From: Mycobacterium sp. MBM
GTDB taxonomy: Bacteria > Actinomycetota > Actinomycetes > Mycobacteriales > Mycobacteriaceae
Direction of reading: 5' to 3'
Length of the DNA: 64,000 nt
Assembly (NCBI GenBank): GCA_021648845.1
Contig: JAKJHY010000009.1
Span: forward strand, 157,895-221,894
Shown: piece after piece, positions 1-9,328 of the stretch
Position numbering within the stretch: position 1 is the first letter of the stretch
How the letters are laid out: each line of letters opens with the position of its first letter
Program-made: the position numbers and the translations under genes
Notes under the pieces: generated by a model
Database searches by the model: none
What the model was told of the DNA's origin: nothing
Seen by the model: the letters and a program-made list of their open reading frames with translations, nothing else

Positions 1-249
1 GTAGCGCCCTCGCCGCGACACCAGATAGCCGGCCTCGGCCAGCGATTTGATGGCCTCGCGCACGGTGTCGCGGCTGACGCCGAGGCGCACGGCGAGTTCG
101 CGCTCCGGCGGCAGGGACTCGCCGGGTGCCAGCACCCCAAGCCGGATGGTCTGCAGCAGCCGGGCCACCGTGTCCTCGAAGGCGTTGCCCAGCCGCACCG
201 GACGCAGCAGGCTGCCCGAGGTGCTCTGCGGATCCGGCGGGGAGGTCAT
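1..249 (-). CDS. GntR-family transcriptional regulator (FadR-like), N-terminal part, cut by window edge
   Basis: The 83 visible residues are an N-terminal winged-helix DNA-binding domain. PGESLPPERELAVRLGVSR followed by TVREAIKSLAEAGYL is the classic GntR signature. The ligand-binding C-terminal domain lies beyond position 1. The ATG at 249 starts 9 bases after the stop of the upstream SDR, so this is probably the last gene of the glnA4-amidotransferase-ALDH-SDR operon and a likely local regulator. The FadR subfamily commonly senses small carboxylates. The ligand here cannot be inferred because the effector domain is missing. Confidence 0.85.
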   Translation of the reverse strand, partial: MTSPPDPQSTSGSLLRPVRLGNAFEDTVARLLQTIRLGVLAPGESLPPERELAVRLGVSRDTVREAIKSLAEAGYLVSRRGRY

Positions 250-258
250 GGCCTCATC

Positions 259-1032
259 TCACAGCGGCGTCACGTAGGCGGAGCTGATGCCGCCGTCGAC
301 CAGGAATGACGACCCGGTGATGAAGGAGGAGTCGTCGCTGGCCAGGAACGCCACTGCCGCAGCGATCTCCTCGGGTTCGGCGAACCGGCCGACCGGTACG
401 TGCACCAGTCGCCGTGCCGCACGTTCGGGGTCCTTGGCGAACAGTTCCTTCAGCAGCGGGGTGTTCACCGGACCCGGGCACAGCGCATTGACCCGAATGC
501 CTTGGCGCGCGTACTGCACACCGAGTTCGCGCGACATGGCCAGCACCCCGCCCTTGGACGCGGTGTAGGAGATCTGCGAGGTGGCCGAACCGAGCACCGC
601 CACGAAGGACGCGGTGTTGATGATCGATCCGCGCTGGGCGGGCACCATGTGACGCAACGCCGCCTTCGAGCACAGGAACACCGATTTCAGGTTGACATCC
701 TGGACCCGCTGCCAGGCGTCGAGGCTGGTGTTCTCGATGAGATCGTCCTCGGGAGGGCTGATTCCGGCGTTGTTGAACGCGATGTCCACCCCGCCGTGCA
801 CGTCGAAGGCCGTGTCGAACAGGTTGTCCACCGCGGCCGGGTCGGCGACATCGACCTGGACGAACTGCACGTTGAGGTCGTTGGCCACGGTCTTACCGGC
901 GGCCGGGTCGAGGTCACCGATGACGACGATCGCCCCTTCGGCCTGCATCCGCTTGGCCGCGGCCAGCCCGATACCGCTGGCTCCGCCGGTGATGACGGCG
1001 ACCTTGTCCTTGAGACGCTGGGTCAGGTCCAT
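259..1032 (-). CDS. SDR-family NAD(P)-dependent oxidoreductase
   Basis: A 257-residue classical short-chain dehydrogenase/reductase. The cofactor-binding TGGASGIG motif is at residues 15-22, followed by the NNAG motif and an active-site SYTASK (YxxxK). The C-terminal ITGSSFLVDGG stretch is typical of the family. The ATG directly abuts the stop codon of the aldehyde dehydrogenase upstream, so the two are translated as neighbours in one operon. Position and sequence match the M. tuberculosis Rv2857c type. The substrate is unknown; in this setting it could reduce or oxidise a carbonyl produced from an amine. Confidence 0.93.
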   Translation of the reverse strand: MDLTQRLKDKVAVITGGASGIGLAAAKRMQAEGAIVVIGDLDPAAGKTVANDLNVQFVQVDVADPAAVDNLFDTAFDVHGGVDIAFNNAGISPPEDDLIENTSLDAWQRVQDVNLKSVFLCSKAALRHMVPAQRGSIINTASFVAVLGSATSQISYTASKGGVLAMSRELGVQYARQGIRVNALCPGPVNTPLLKELFAKDPERAARRLVHVPVGRFAEPEEIAAAVAFLASDDSSFITGSSFLVDGGISSAYVTPL

Positions 1033-2397
1033 CTAGCTTTCTCCAATCGCTATGAAGACGTTCTTGGTTTCGGTGAAATGCAGGGGCGCATCGGGACCGA
1101 GCTCACGGCCCAGACCGGACTGTTTGAAGCCTCCGAACGGGGTGTTGTAACGCACCGACGAGTGTGAGTTGACGCTCAGGTTGCCGGCCTCCACTGCGCG
1201 CGAGACACGCAGGGCCCGTGAGACGTTCTCCGTCCAGATCGACCCGGACAGCCCGTAACTGGTGTCGTTGGCCAGCGTGATCGCATCGGCTTCGTCCTCG
1301 AACGCCAACACCGTGACCACCGGGCCGAAGATCTCCTCGGTGACGGTCCGGTCGCCGCGCTGCGGTGTCAACACCGTTGGCGGGAACCAGAACCCGGGTC
1401 CGGACGGCGCCGAGCCCCGGAAGGCCACCGGGGCGTCGTCGGGGACGTACCTGCGCACCGATTCCCAGTGCCTGCGCGATACCAACGGGCCCATCTCGGT
1501 GTCGCGGCGGGTCGGGTCACCGACCTTCACACCCGCCACCGCGGGTTCGAACAACTCCATGAATCGGTCGTAGACGTTGCGCTGCACCAGGATCCGGCTG
1601 CGGGCACAGCAATCCTGGCCGGCATTGTCGAACACACCGTAGGGTGCGGTGGCGGCGGCCCGCTCCAGGTCGCAGTCGTCGAAGATGATGTTGGCGCTCT
1701 TGCCGCCGAGTTCCAAGGTGACGCGTTTGATTTGGGCGGCGGCACCGGACATCACCCGCATACCGACGGCGGTGGATCCGGTGAAGACGATCTTGCGCAC
1801 CTGGGGGTGGCTGACGAAGCGTTCGCCGACCACGCCTCCGGCGCCCGGCAGCACCTGGAACAGGTCGGGATCCAGCCCCGCGACGGAGGCCAGTTCGGCC
1901 AGCCGCAGGCTGGTCAGCGGCGTCCATTCGGCGGGTTTGAGCACGACGGCGTTCCCGGCGGCCAGCGCCGGGGCAAAACCCCACGACGCGATGGTCATCG
2001 GGAAGTTCCAGGGCGTGATGATCCCGACGACGCCGAGCGGCTCGTGGAAGGTGACGTCGATACCACCGGCCACCGGGATCTGCCGTCCGGTCAGGCGTTC
2101 GGGGCCGGCGGCGTAGTAGGTGAGCACATCGCGGACGTGTCCGGCCTCCCACTCGGCCTGCCCGATCGGGTGCCCGGAGTTGGCGACCTCCAACGCGGCG
2201 AGCTCACCGATATGCGCGTCGACCACCGCCGCGAAGGCCCGCAACGCCGCCGCGCGCTCGGCGGGCGCGACCCGGGCCCAGCGCCGCTGCGCGGCGACCG
2301 CGCGTGCCACCGCATCGTCCACGGCGCCGGTGTCGAGCAGGTCGACTTCGCGCAGCGTCTGCTCGGTGGCCGGGTTGATGACCGTCGCCGTGCTCAT
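1033..2397 (-). CDS. Aldehyde dehydrogenase (NAD-dependent, ALDH superfamily)
   Basis: 454 residues from the ATG at 2397, which overlaps the stop of the preceding amidotransferase by 4 bases (ATGA), indicating coupled translation. Visible ALDH motifs: PWN at 129-131, GSTAVG at 207-212, general base Glu229 in LELGGKS and catalytic Cys263 in GQDC. It probably oxidises an aldehyde to a carboxylate with NAD. Next to a glutamine-synthetase-like ligase and a PuuD-like amidotransferase, a PuuC-like role on gamma-glutamyl-aminoaldehydes is plausible but inferred. The open frame extends 30 codons upstream into the amidotransferase gene; that part is not family-like. Confidence 0.93.
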   Translation of the reverse strand: MSTATVINPATEQTLREVDLLDTGAVDDAVARAVAAQRRWARVAPAERAAALRAFAAVVDAHIGELAALEVANSGHPIGQAEWEAGHVRDVLTYYAAGPERLTGRQIPVAGGIDVTFHEPLGVVGIITPWNFPMTIASWGFAPALAAGNAVVLKPAEWTPLTSLRLAELASVAGLDPDLFQVLPGAGGVVGERFVSHPQVRKIVFTGSTAVGMRVMSGAAAQIKRVTLELGGKSANIIFDDCDLERAAATAPYGVFDNAGQDCCARSRILVQRNVYDRFMELFEPAVAGVKVGDPTRRDTEMGPLVSRRHWESVRRYVPDDAPVAFRGSAPSGPGFWFPPTVLTPQRGDRTVTEEIFGPVVTVLAFEDEADAITLANDTSYGLSGSIWTENVSRALRVSRAVEAGNLSVNSHSSVRYNTPFGGFKQSGLGRELGPDAPLHFTETKNVFIAIGES

Positions 2398-3116
2398 CGG
2401 GACACCCTTTCGGTGGTGTAGTCGCGGGCCGCGTCGGCTACCGCCGCGAACAACCGCACATCGTCGAGTCGTTCTTCTGGATGCCACTGCACCGCGAGCA
2501 CGAATGCATCACCTACCAGTTCCACCGCCTCGATGACACCGTCGGCGGTGTCGCGGGCGCTGACGATCAGCCCGTCCCCGAGGCGGTCGATCGCCTGATG
2601 GTGATAGCACTGGCCGTCCGACGATTCGCCGATGATCGCGGCCAACTTGGTGCCGGGCACGGTGCGTACCGAGGAGGTGCTGAACACCGCGTTGCCCTGC
2701 TGGTGGCGGGTGTGCCCCAGCACATCGGGCAGATGCTGGTGCAAGGTACCGCCGAGCGCGACGTTGAGCACCTGTGCGCCGCGGCAGATCCCCAGCACCG
2801 GCATCCCGCGCCGCAGCGCCGCGTTGAGCAGGGCGAACTCCCAGGAGTCACGTTCGCCCATCGGCTCGTCGGTGGTCGGGTGTCGTTGGCTGCCATAGCT
2901 TTGCGGGTTGACGTCACGGCCGCCGGTGATGACCAGACCGTCGATGGCGTCCAGCACCCGGTCGGCCACCTCGGTGCCGCCCGGCTGTGGGGGCAGCAGG
3001 ATGGCGGTGCCACCGCCGCGGTTGACGCCTTCGATGTAGATGGCGGGCAGGAAGCTGGCGTCAACGTCCCACACGCCGGTTTGGGCACGTTGCAGGTAGG
3101 TGGTCAGGCCGAGCAC
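2394..3116 (-). CDS. Class I glutamine amidotransferase, gamma-glutamyl-GABA hydrolase (PuuD) type
   Basis: About 240 residues. The nucleophile is the Cys in LGICRGAQVLNVALGG and the catalytic His-Glu pair is in VQWHPEE, as in peptidase C26 (gamma-glutamyl hydrolase) proteins. I place the start at the GTG at 3116, giving VLGLTTYLQ, which matches the family's usual beginning. The frame is open to 3239, but that would overlap the end of the glutamine-synthetase gene by 77 bases. It corresponds to the Rv2859c type. In a Puu-like pathway it would release glutamate from a gamma-glutamylated intermediate. Confidence 0.88.
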   Translation of the reverse strand: MLGLTTYLQRAQTGVWDVDASFLPAIYIEGVNRGGGTAILLPPQPGGTEVADRVLDAIDGLVITGGRDVNPQSYGSQRHPTTDEPMGERDSWEFALLNAALRRGMPVLGICRGAQVLNVALGGTLHQHLPDVLGHTRHQQGNAVFSTSSVRTVPGTKLAAIIGESSDGQCYHHQAIDRLGDGLIVSARDTADGVIEAVELVGDAFVLAVQWHPEERLDDVRLFAAVADAARDYTTERVSR

Positions 3117-3162
3117 CGGCGGGCAGGAGCGTAGCGACCCGGGAGTTGAATCCGGTCTGGCT

Positions 3163-4539
3163 TCAGAGCCGCTCAAAGCCGCGCACCCGCTCCCAGTCGG
3201 TGACCGCTGCGTTGAATGCCGCGAGTTCGATGTGCGCATTGTTCAGATAATGCGTGACGACCTCATCTCCGAAGGCGGCCCTGGCCACCTCGGATTGCTC
3301 GAACAACGCTGCTGACTCGGCCAGTGTTTGCGGCAATCGTTGCGCACCACCGGAGTACGCATTGCCGGTGCACGGCGGGTCGAGCTGCAGACCGTTGTCG
3401 ATGCCGTGCAGACCACCGGCGATCAGCGCCGCGACGGCCAGGTACTGGTTGACATCTCCGCCCGGCGCCCGGCACTCGACCCGCATCCCCGGGCCGTGCC
3501 CGACGACCCGCAAGGCGCAGGTGCGATTGTCCATCCCCCAGGCGATGGCGGTCGGCGCGAAGCTACCGTCCGCAAACCGCTTGTAGGAATTGATATTCGG
3601 TGCATAGAACAGCGTGAGTTCGCGCAGTGTGGCAAGCAGACCGGCGACGAAGCTGCGGAACATGGCCGACATGCCGTCCGGATCGTCTCGGTCGGCGAAT
3701 ACCGCGGCCTCATCGTCGGAACCGTCGGCGCCGCGCAGCGATATGTGGATATGGCAGCTGTTGCCTTCGCGTTCGTCGAATTTGGCCATGAAGGTCAGCG
3801 ATTTGCCGTGCTGGTCGGCGATCTCCTTGGCACCGTTCTTGTAGATGGTGTGGTTGTCGCAGGTGACCAGCGCCTCGTCGTAGCGGAAGGCGATCTCCTG
3901 CTGGCCGAGGTTGCACTCCCCCTTCACGCCCTCGCAATACATGCCGGCACCGTCCATGCCGAGGCGGATATCGCGCAGCAACGGCTCCATCCGTGTCGAG
4001 GCCAGCATGGCGTAGTCGATGTTGTAGTCGGTGGCCGGTGTCAGGTTGCGGTATCCGGATTTCCAGGCGTCGCGGTAGGTGTCCTCGAAGACCATGAACT
4101 CCAGTTCGGTCCCGACGAACGCGCTGAGCCCGCGCTCGGCGAGCCGGTCGAGCTGGCTGCGCAGGATGGTCCGCGGGGCGACCGTGACTGGGCGGCCGTC
4201 GGTGAAGGTCAGCTCCGCCATCACCAGCGCCGTGCCCGGCAGCCACGGCAACCGCCGCAGGGTGGTGAAGTCGGGGGTCATGACCATATCGCCGTAGCCG
4301 GTCTCCCAGCTGGACATGGCGTAGCCGTCGACGGTGTTCATGTCCACGTCGACGGCCAACAGGTAGTTGCAGCATTCGGCGCCGTGCGCGGCAACCTCTT
4401 CGACGAACAGCCGCGCCGACACCCGTTTGCCGGTGAGCCGGCCCTGCATATCGGGGAACGCGACGATCACGGTGTCGATCTCGCGGGCGGCGACGAGCTG
4501 TTCCAGATCGGACTGCGACAACAAACCGGTGTCAACCAT
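3163..4539 (-). CDS. glnA4: Glutamine synthetase family protein (GlnA4 type, probable gamma-glutamyl-amine ligase)
   Basis: 458 residues from an ATG at 4539 preceded by a good ribosome site (GGGAG). It has the GS beta-grasp N-terminus (DMQGRLTGKRV) and the catalytic domain, with metal-ligand regions GTELEFMVFE and NSCHIHISLRG and the ATP-side loop FAPTAIAWG. It is first in the operon with a PuuD-like hydrolase, an ALDH, an SDR and a GntR regulator. This context, and its divergence from GlnA1, favours ligation of glutamate to an amine (PuuA-like) over ammonia assimilation. The gene order matches Rv2860c-Rv2857c. Substrate specificity is inferred. Confidence 0.9.
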   Translation of the reverse strand: MVDTGLLSQSDLEQLVAAREIDTVIVAFPDMQGRLTGKRVSARLFVEEVAAHGAECCNYLLAVDVDMNTVDGYAMSSWETGYGDMVMTPDFTTLRRLPWLPGTALVMAELTFTDGRPVTVAPRTILRSQLDRLAERGLSAFVGTELEFMVFEDTYRDAWKSGYRNLTPATDYNIDYAMLASTRMEPLLRDIRLGMDGAGMYCEGVKGECNLGQQEIAFRYDEALVTCDNHTIYKNGAKEIADQHGKSLTFMAKFDEREGNSCHIHISLRGADGSDDEAAVFADRDDPDGMSAMFRSFVAGLLATLRELTLFYAPNINSYKRFADGSFAPTAIAWGMDNRTCALRVVGHGPGMRVECRAPGGDVNQYLAVAALIAGGLHGIDNGLQLDPPCTGNAYSGGAQRLPQTLAESAALFEQSEVARAAFGDEVVTHYLNNAHIELAAFNAAVTDWERVRGFERL

Positions 4540-4642
4540 GGGGTGTTCTCCCTCGTCGGCTACGGCGCGGAGTCGACGGTGACCCGGCGCCACCTCATAA
4601 AGGTAGGCCATCAGACCAATGGATTGCGAGTGCCCCCACCCG

Positions 4643-5227
4643 TCACCAGGTGCTGGTACGCATCACGATCTCGGCGGCCAGCTGCGCCGTGGATTCCCCG
4701 GCGTTGCGCCTGCCCAGCAGCTCGACCACACGGAAGTCGCCGTAGACGAAGCGCTGGCTGGCGCGCGCCACCTTGGCCGCCGCCGCGGTGCTCACCAAGG
4801 CGGTGGTGGCCACCTCCACCGGCGGACAGTTCTCGTCGCCGACGACGCCGGCCTCGTCGGGGGCACGCGGGTGCCCGCGGTCGATGACCACCAGTCCGGT
4901 GAACCGGTCCAGCCGGGTGGCGGCGAGTTCCCAGGCCAACTCCGCGCCCACCCGGTCACCGACCAGGGTGCTCCACCGGACACCGAGGGCGTCCATGATG
5001 GCGATAACTGAAACTGCCCTCAGGCGCGGTGACGCCGCGATCACCACGGTGCGCAACGACGCGGTGTGCAGCCGCTGACAGACCGCGTCGTAGGCGGCCG
5101 GGACCTGTTGGACGGACCCGAGCAGGACTACCACGCCGGCGTTCTCCGGGCCCGCGACCTCGACCGCAAAGGGTAAACCGTCGACGGTCACGGTCGACCC
5201 GGCGGTCTCGGCAGACATGTCGGTCAC
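4643..5227 (-). CDS. Small alpha/beta-hydrolase-like protein without a recognisable nucleophile
   Basis: 194 residues from a GTG at 5227; an ATG three codons later is an alternative. The N-terminal half (VEVAGPENAGVVVLLGSVQQ) and the following strand resemble the alpha/beta-hydrolase fold. The expected nucleophile elbow G-x-S-x-G reads GDRVG, so Ser is replaced. No clear catalytic His is seen at the C-terminus, and the protein is shorter than typical hydrolases. It may be a non-catalytic or altered member. It lies 54 bases after the lipoprotein stop and 103 bases before glnA4, so it could belong to either transcript. Confidence 0.75.
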   Translation of the reverse strand: MTDMSAETAGSTVTVDGLPFAVEVAGPENAGVVVLLGSVQQVPAAYDAVCQRLHTASLRTVVIAASPRLRAVSVIAIMDALGVRWSTLVGDRVGAELAWELAATRLDRFTGLVVIDRGHPRAPDEAGVVGDENCPPVEVATTALVSTAAAAKVARASQRFVYGDFRVVELLGRRNAGESTAQLAAEIVMRTSTW

Positions 5228-5281
5228 GCTAGGACATCCGTGGGCGCGGCGCAGGCGTTTTCCGGTCTTGCCGGTCGCGGA

Positions 5282-5950
5282 TCACGGGGCGGCCAGCCGT
5301 TGCGCTTGTTTGCCGGTGACATCCAGAAAAGTCTGCGGCAGCGTGGCTTTGACGGTGATCGCCGGGTTGGGTGTCGGAAATGCGATGGCGAACACGGCCA
5401 TCGAATCGACGTTTTCGAAGGAGAACCAGACGCTGTTGCGGGCACCGGCGAGCTCCATCGTCTGCTCGTACACCAGCGCATCGGGTCGCGGTGTGTCCAG
5501 GCGTTGGGTGGTCATCGGGATGGGCGCCGCGTCGCGGTCGAAATAGGTCGCGAACCTCGCGCACCGCTGTGCGGTCGCTTCGAGTCCCGCCATGTCCAGC
5601 GGCCAGCTCAGCACGGTCACCAGCATGCGGGCGCCGTCATAGCTGACGGTGTATTTGGCGGCGCTGCCCGCACCACGCTCGGCGGAGTCGGTGATGACCT
5701 TGGTGAACCCGTCACTGCACCCGGGCGGATCCGACAGCATCGCCGGCGGGGCGCCGGCACCGTCGGGTTGGCCGGGGTTCTCGATGATGCGGTCGAACTG
5801 CACGCCCGGCGGGAAGTCGGCGGCGCTCAACAGCACCCGCTCCAGTCGTTCCCCCGGCCAGGTCGGCGTGCCCTGCACGGCGGTCGTGCACCCGGTGAGC
5901 GCCACGGCGGCCGCGAGCAGGGCCGGCAGGCACCGAACCGTGGGCGTCAT
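5282..5950 (-). CDS. Putative lipoprotein, unknown function
   Basis: 222 residues with a type II signal peptide: a short charged N-terminus, a hydrophobic stretch, and the lipobox ALTGC placing the acylated Cys near residue 21. The mature part has a globular, mycobacterial-lipoprotein-like composition with an even spread of aromatic residues and two further cysteines (PPGC, RCARF) that could pair. The ATG overlaps the cobQ stop by 4 bases, so it is co-translated with cobQ. I do not recognise a specific family; extracytoplasmic sensor-type domains of mycobacterial lipoproteins are a loose resemblance only. Confidence 0.85.
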   Translation of the reverse strand: MTPTVRCLPALLAAAVALTGCTTAVQGTPTWPGERLERVLLSAADFPPGVQFDRIIENPGQPDGAGAPPAMLSDPPGCSDGFTKVITDSAERGAGSAAKYTVSYDGARMLVTVLSWPLDMAGLEATAQRCARFATYFDRDAAPIPMTTQRLDTPRPDALVYEQTMELAGARNSVWFSFENVDSMAVFAIAFPTPNPAITVKATLPQTFLDVTGKQAQRLAAP

Positions 5951-7437
5951 GGCCCCAGGCTACCCAGTGACGAGCCGATGACCGGCCGGCGCGGCACTAC
6001 GTGCAGCAGACCCAGTAGCGCGTCGAGATCGACATGAGCGGCCAGCGCATCGGCCATCACGTCCAGCTGGCCGTCCCGACGGGCGGTCACGTTGATATCG
6101 CCGGCCACCTCGAAACCGGTGCGGCCCGCCGCGGCGGCCGCCTCGACGAGCCAGGCACGCCGGACCTCGTCGTTGTCGAGCAGTCCGTGCCAGTGCGTGC
6201 CGTAGACGGCGCCGCGGCGGATGCCGACGCCGAGCCAGTCGTCATCGGCGCTGCGGCTGACCTGGCCGTGATGGATCTCGTAGCCGTGCAATGGTTTGTC
6301 CCAGTGCCGCAACGTCTTCTCCGGCGCGAAGACGATATCGGCGTCGAGCAGTCCGAGCCCGTCGACGGTGCCGGCCCCGGACTCGACCGCGTCCTCGATG
6401 GTCCGGCACAACATCTGGAAGCCGCCGCACACCCCGAAGACGGGGCGACCCGACTGGGCGTGCGCGGCCACCGCGGCGGCCAGTCCGCGTTCGCGCAGCC
6501 ACGCCAGGTCCGACACCGTGGCCTTGCTGCCGGGCAGCACCACGACATCGGCCTCGGCGATCTCACCGGCGTCGGCCACCCAACGCACCGCAACCCCGGG
6601 CTCGCAGGCCAGCGCCTCGACATCGGTGGAGTTCGAGATGCGCGGTAACCGCACCGCGGCCACCGTCAGCCGCTCGGTGCCGCGCGGCGGAATCGGCCGG
6701 CCGAGTTGCTGGCCGGCCTGCACCGACAGCGAGTCCTCGGTGTCCAGCCACAGCTCGTCCAGATACGGGATGACGCCGTAGGTGGGCCGCCCGGTGAGCT
6801 CGGCGAGCTGACGCAGGCCCGGCTCCAGCAGTGCCGGGTCGCCGCGGAACTTGTTGACCAGGAATCCGCTGATGAGTTGCTGGTCCTCGGGTTCGAGCAC
6901 CGCCACGGTTCCGAACAGGTGAGCCAGTAGTCCGCCGCGGTCGATATCGCCGACCAGCACCACCGGCAGGTCGCCGGCGCGGGCCAGGCCCATGTTGGCC
7001 AGATCGGTGGCGCGCAGGTTGATCTCCGCAGGCGACCCCGCCCCTTCGCAGATGACGACGTCGAATTCGGTTCGCAGCGCGGCCAATTCACCGTTGACGA
7101 TATCGGCGAGCTGGCGTCGCCTGGTCAGGTAGTCTCCGGCGGCCATGGTGCCGGCGACCTGGCCGCGCACCACCAGTTGCGAGGTGCGGTCGCTGCCCGG
7201 TTTGAGCAGCACCGGGTTGAACCGCACGCTGGGCGCCAGCCCGGCGGCCCGGGCCTGCATGGCCTGGGCCCGCCCGATCTCCCCGCCCTCGATCGTGACC
7301 GCGGAGTTGTTGCTCATGTTCTGTGCCTTGAACGGCGCGACGCGTACCCCGCGGCGCGCCAGCAGCCGGCACAACCCGGCCACCACCATCGACTTGCCGG
7401 CATCGGAGGTGGTGCCGGCGATCAGCAGCGCGCTCAC
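5947..7437 (-). CDS. cobQ: Cobyric acid synthase (adenosylcobyric acid synthase, CobQ)
   Basis: 496 residues from a GTG whose first bases overlap the mapB stop (GTGA). The N-terminal half is an ATP-dependent amido-ligase of the P-loop/dethiobiotin-synthetase fold, with [11 protein letters not shown] near the start and [11 protein letters not shown]. The C-terminal half is a class I glutamine amidotransferase with nucleophile Cys in [10 protein letters not shown] and a catalytic His in GTHWHG. The enzyme amidates four side-chain carboxylates of the corrin ring in cobalamin synthesis. The rest of the cobalamin genes are not in this window. Confidence 0.96.
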   Translation of the reverse strand: MSALLIAGTTSDAGKSMVVAGLCRLLARRGVRVAPFKAQNMSNNSAVTIEGGEIGRAQAMQARAAGLAPSVRFNPVLLKPGSDRTSQLVVRGQVAGTMAAGDYLTRRRQLADIVNGELAALRTEFDVVICEGAGSPAEINLRATDLANMGLARAGDLPVVLVGDIDRGGLLAHLFGTVAVLEPEDQQLISGFLVNKFRGDPALLEPGLRQLAELTGRPTYGVIPYLDELWLDTEDSLSVQAGQQLGRPIPPRGTERLTVAAVRLPRISNSTDVEALACEPGVAVRWVADAGEIAEADVVVLPGSKATVSDLAWLRERGLAAAVAAHAQSGRPVFGVCGGFQMLCRTIEDAVESGAGTVDGLGLLDADIVFAPEKTLRHWDKPLHGYEIHHGQVSRSADDDWLGVGIRRGAVYGTHWHGLLDNDEVRRAWLVEAAAAAGRTGFEVAGDINVTARRDGQLDVMADALAAHVDLDALLGLLHVVPRRPVIGSSLGSLGP

Positions 7438-8291
7438 ACGAGCGTCAAGATCTCGGCACCGTCCTCGGTGACCACCAGGGTGTGCTCGAACTGGGCCGTC
7501 CACTTGCGGTCACGGGTGGCCACCGTCCAGCCGTCGTCCCAGATCTCGTAGTCCAACGCGCCGAGATTGATCATCGGTTCGATGGTGAACGTCATGCCCG
7601 GTTCGAGCACGGTCTGGACCGAGGGTTGGTCGTAGTGCAGCACCACCAGCCCGTTGTGGAAGGTCTCGCCGATGCCGTGCCCGGTGAAATCGCGGACCAC
7701 GTTGTAGCCGAACCGGTTTGCATACGCCTCGATGACCCGGCCGACGATCGACAACGCCCGCCCCGGTTTGACGGCCTTGATGGCCCGCATGGTGGCCTCG
7801 TGGGTGCGCTCGACCAGTAACCGATGTTCCTCGGCGACGTCGCCGGCCAGGAAGGTGGCGTTGGTGTCACCGTGCACACCGTCGATGTAGGCGGTGACGT
7901 CGATGTTGACGATGTCACCGTCGGCGATCACGGTGGAGTCCGGGATGCCGTGGCAGATGACCTCGTTCAGCGAGGTGCAGCAGGACTTGGGAAATCCCTT
8001 GTAGCCCAGCGTGGACGGGTAGGCGCCGTGGTCGATCATGTAGTCGTGGGCCACCCGGTCCAGGTGATCGGTGGTCACCCCGGGGGCGACGGCCTTACCC
8101 GCCTCGGCCAACGCCCCGGCGGCGATGCGCCCGGCCACCCGCATCCTCTCGATGACCTCCGGCGTCTGCACCCAGGGTTCGTGGCCCTCGACCGCGGTCG
8201 GTTTCCATACGTACTCGGGGCGCGGGATGGACTTGGGCACCGGAAGTGTCGGGGACAGCTCACCGGACCGAAGGGGGGCACGAACAGCCAT
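7434..8291 (-). CDS. mapB: Methionine aminopeptidase type I (MapB)
   Basis: 285 residues from an ATG at 8291. The mycobacterial N-terminal extension with a PxxP-like segment ([19 protein letters not shown]) precedes the pita-bread catalytic domain. Metal-ligand regions are visible: [19 protein letters not shown] (two Asp), [10 protein letters not shown] (His) and [11 protein letters not shown] and QFEHTLVV (two Glu). It removes the initiator methionine from nascent proteins. Corresponds to Rv2861c. It is the first gene of the mapB-cobQ-lipoprotein transcript, divergent from the thioesterase gene. Confidence 0.97.
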   Translation of the reverse strand: MAVRAPLRSGELSPTLPVPKSIPRPEYVWKPTAVEGHEPWVQTPEVIERMRVAGRIAAGALAEAGKAVAPGVTTDHLDRVAHDYMIDHGAYPSTLGYKGFPKSCCTSLNEVICHGIPDSTVIADGDIVNIDVTAYIDGVHGDTNATFLAGDVAEEHRLLVERTHEATMRAIKAVKPGRALSIVGRVIEAYANRFGYNVVRDFTGHGIGETFHNGLVVLHYDQPSVQTVLEPGMTFTIEPMINLGALDYEIWDDGWTVATRDRKWTAQFEHTLVVTEDGAEILTLV

Positions 8292-8369
8292 GGTGACAGC
8301 CTAATCGCCGCGTCGAGACGGCCCGAGAGCGCAACTCTCATTCACCGGTAATGGTGTTACCGTACGGCG

Positions 8370-8747
8370 GTGAGCGAAACCCACATCCTGAGCCGGCTGG
8401 ACTACCGGGAGATCGAGTCGACCGATCACCGGTTGGTGCTGGAGATGGAGAACCGCCCGGATCTCGCCAATATCCGCGGCGCGCTGCAGGGCGGTCTGGT
8501 CGCCACACTGATCGATATCGCGGCCGGCATGCTGGCCGGCAACGCCAGCGGGGCCGGCAATGACGTGACCACCGCCGATCTGAACGTCCATTTCCTGGCC
8601 CCGATCATGGGTACCGCCCGCGCCGAGGCCACCATCGTGCGGGCCGGTAAACGGCTCATCGTGACCGCCGTCGACGTCGTCGACGTCAGCCGCGACCGGC
8701 TCGCCGCTCGGGCGACGCTGACGTTCGCCGTCCTGGAGCCCCGCTAA
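8370..8747 (+). CDS. PaaI-family hotdog thioesterase
   Basis: 125 residues from a GTG at 8370. It fits the single hotdog domain of PaaI/4HBT acyl-CoA thioesterases: NIRGALQGGLVATLIDIAAGM carries the helix with the catalytic acidic residue (Asp in LIDIA), followed by TTADLNVHFLAPIMGTARAEA. The substrate is not predictable. It is transcribed divergently from mapB, and its stop overlaps the stop of the convergent DUF1707 gene by 4 bases. No signal peptide, so cytosolic. Confidence 0.88.
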   Translation: MSETHILSRLDYREIESTDHRLVLEMENRPDLANIRGALQGGLVATLIDIAAGMLAGNASGAGNDVTTADLNVHFLAPIMGTARAEATIVRAGKRLIVTAVDVVDVSRDRLAARATLTFAVLEPR

Positions 8748-9319
8748 GAGCGCCGCAGGCTCGGCTTCCAGTTCCGGCGCGGCCCGCGGATGTCCACGGA
8801 GCCGCAGACCACTTTGCCGGTCAGCACGATGTGTGGGGTGCCCTCGGCGGGCGCGTCACCACGGTGGTCGCGGGCGCTGCCGACGACCACCTCCACATCG
8901 TCGATGGAGGCGCTGGCACCGGCGGGCAGACGCAATCCCAGCGAACCGAACTTGAGGTCGAGTTCGACGACCACCATCGGCCCGGCGAACCGCGCCCGGG
9001 TCAGGTCCAAGTCCACCGAACCTAGCCGCCGCGTCAGCGCCAGCCGGGTGGGCACCACCCACTCCCCCTGGCGCTTCAAAGACCCCATCACACCGCGTAG
9101 TTCCACCCGGTCGGCCGCCGAGGTGACGATGGCGCCGGGGCCCGGCAGATCCTCCACCAGCAGGTTGAGGTCGGAGTGCAGCCGAGCCTGGGCCACCCGC
9201 GCCGAGCGCTCCTCGAACTCGCCGATGTCGATGAGCCCGAGCGCGACGGCGTTGTGCAATCGGCGCAGCGTGCCGTTGCGGTCCGCGTCGGAAACCCGCA
9301 GTGTCAGGTCGTCGCTCAC
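8744..9319 (-). CDS. DUF1707 SHOCT-like domain protein with LiaF-like C-terminal domain
   Basis: 191 residues from a GTG at 9319. The N-terminal ~55 residues (LRVSDADRNGTLRRLHNAVALGLIDIGEFEERSA) are a DUF1707 domain. The C-terminal part, with repeated short beta strands (VELRGVMGSLKRQGEW; VELDLKFGSLGLRLP), resembles the right-handed helix seen in cell-wall stress proteins of the LiaF/DUF2154 type. No transmembrane segment is evident. Such proteins are frequent in mycobacteria; the function is unknown. It starts 9 bases after the stop of the penicillin-binding lipoprotein and is probably co-transcribed with it. Confidence 0.88.
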   Translation of the reverse strand: MSDDLTLRVSDADRNGTLRRLHNAVALGLIDIGEFEERSARVAQARLHSDLNLLVEDLPGPGAIVTSAADRVELRGVMGSLKRQGEWVVPTRLALTRRLGSVDLDLTRARFAGPMVVVELDLKFGSLGLRLPAGASASIDDVEVVVGSARDHRGDAPAEGTPHIVLTGKVVCGSVDIRGPRRNWKPSLRRS

Positions 9320-9328
9320 CCGTCCAGG

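Noticed and set aside
3328..4887. Plus-strand open frame of 519 codons
   Set aside because: Antisense to glnA4, which has all catalytic motifs; no recognisable domain in the antisense translation.
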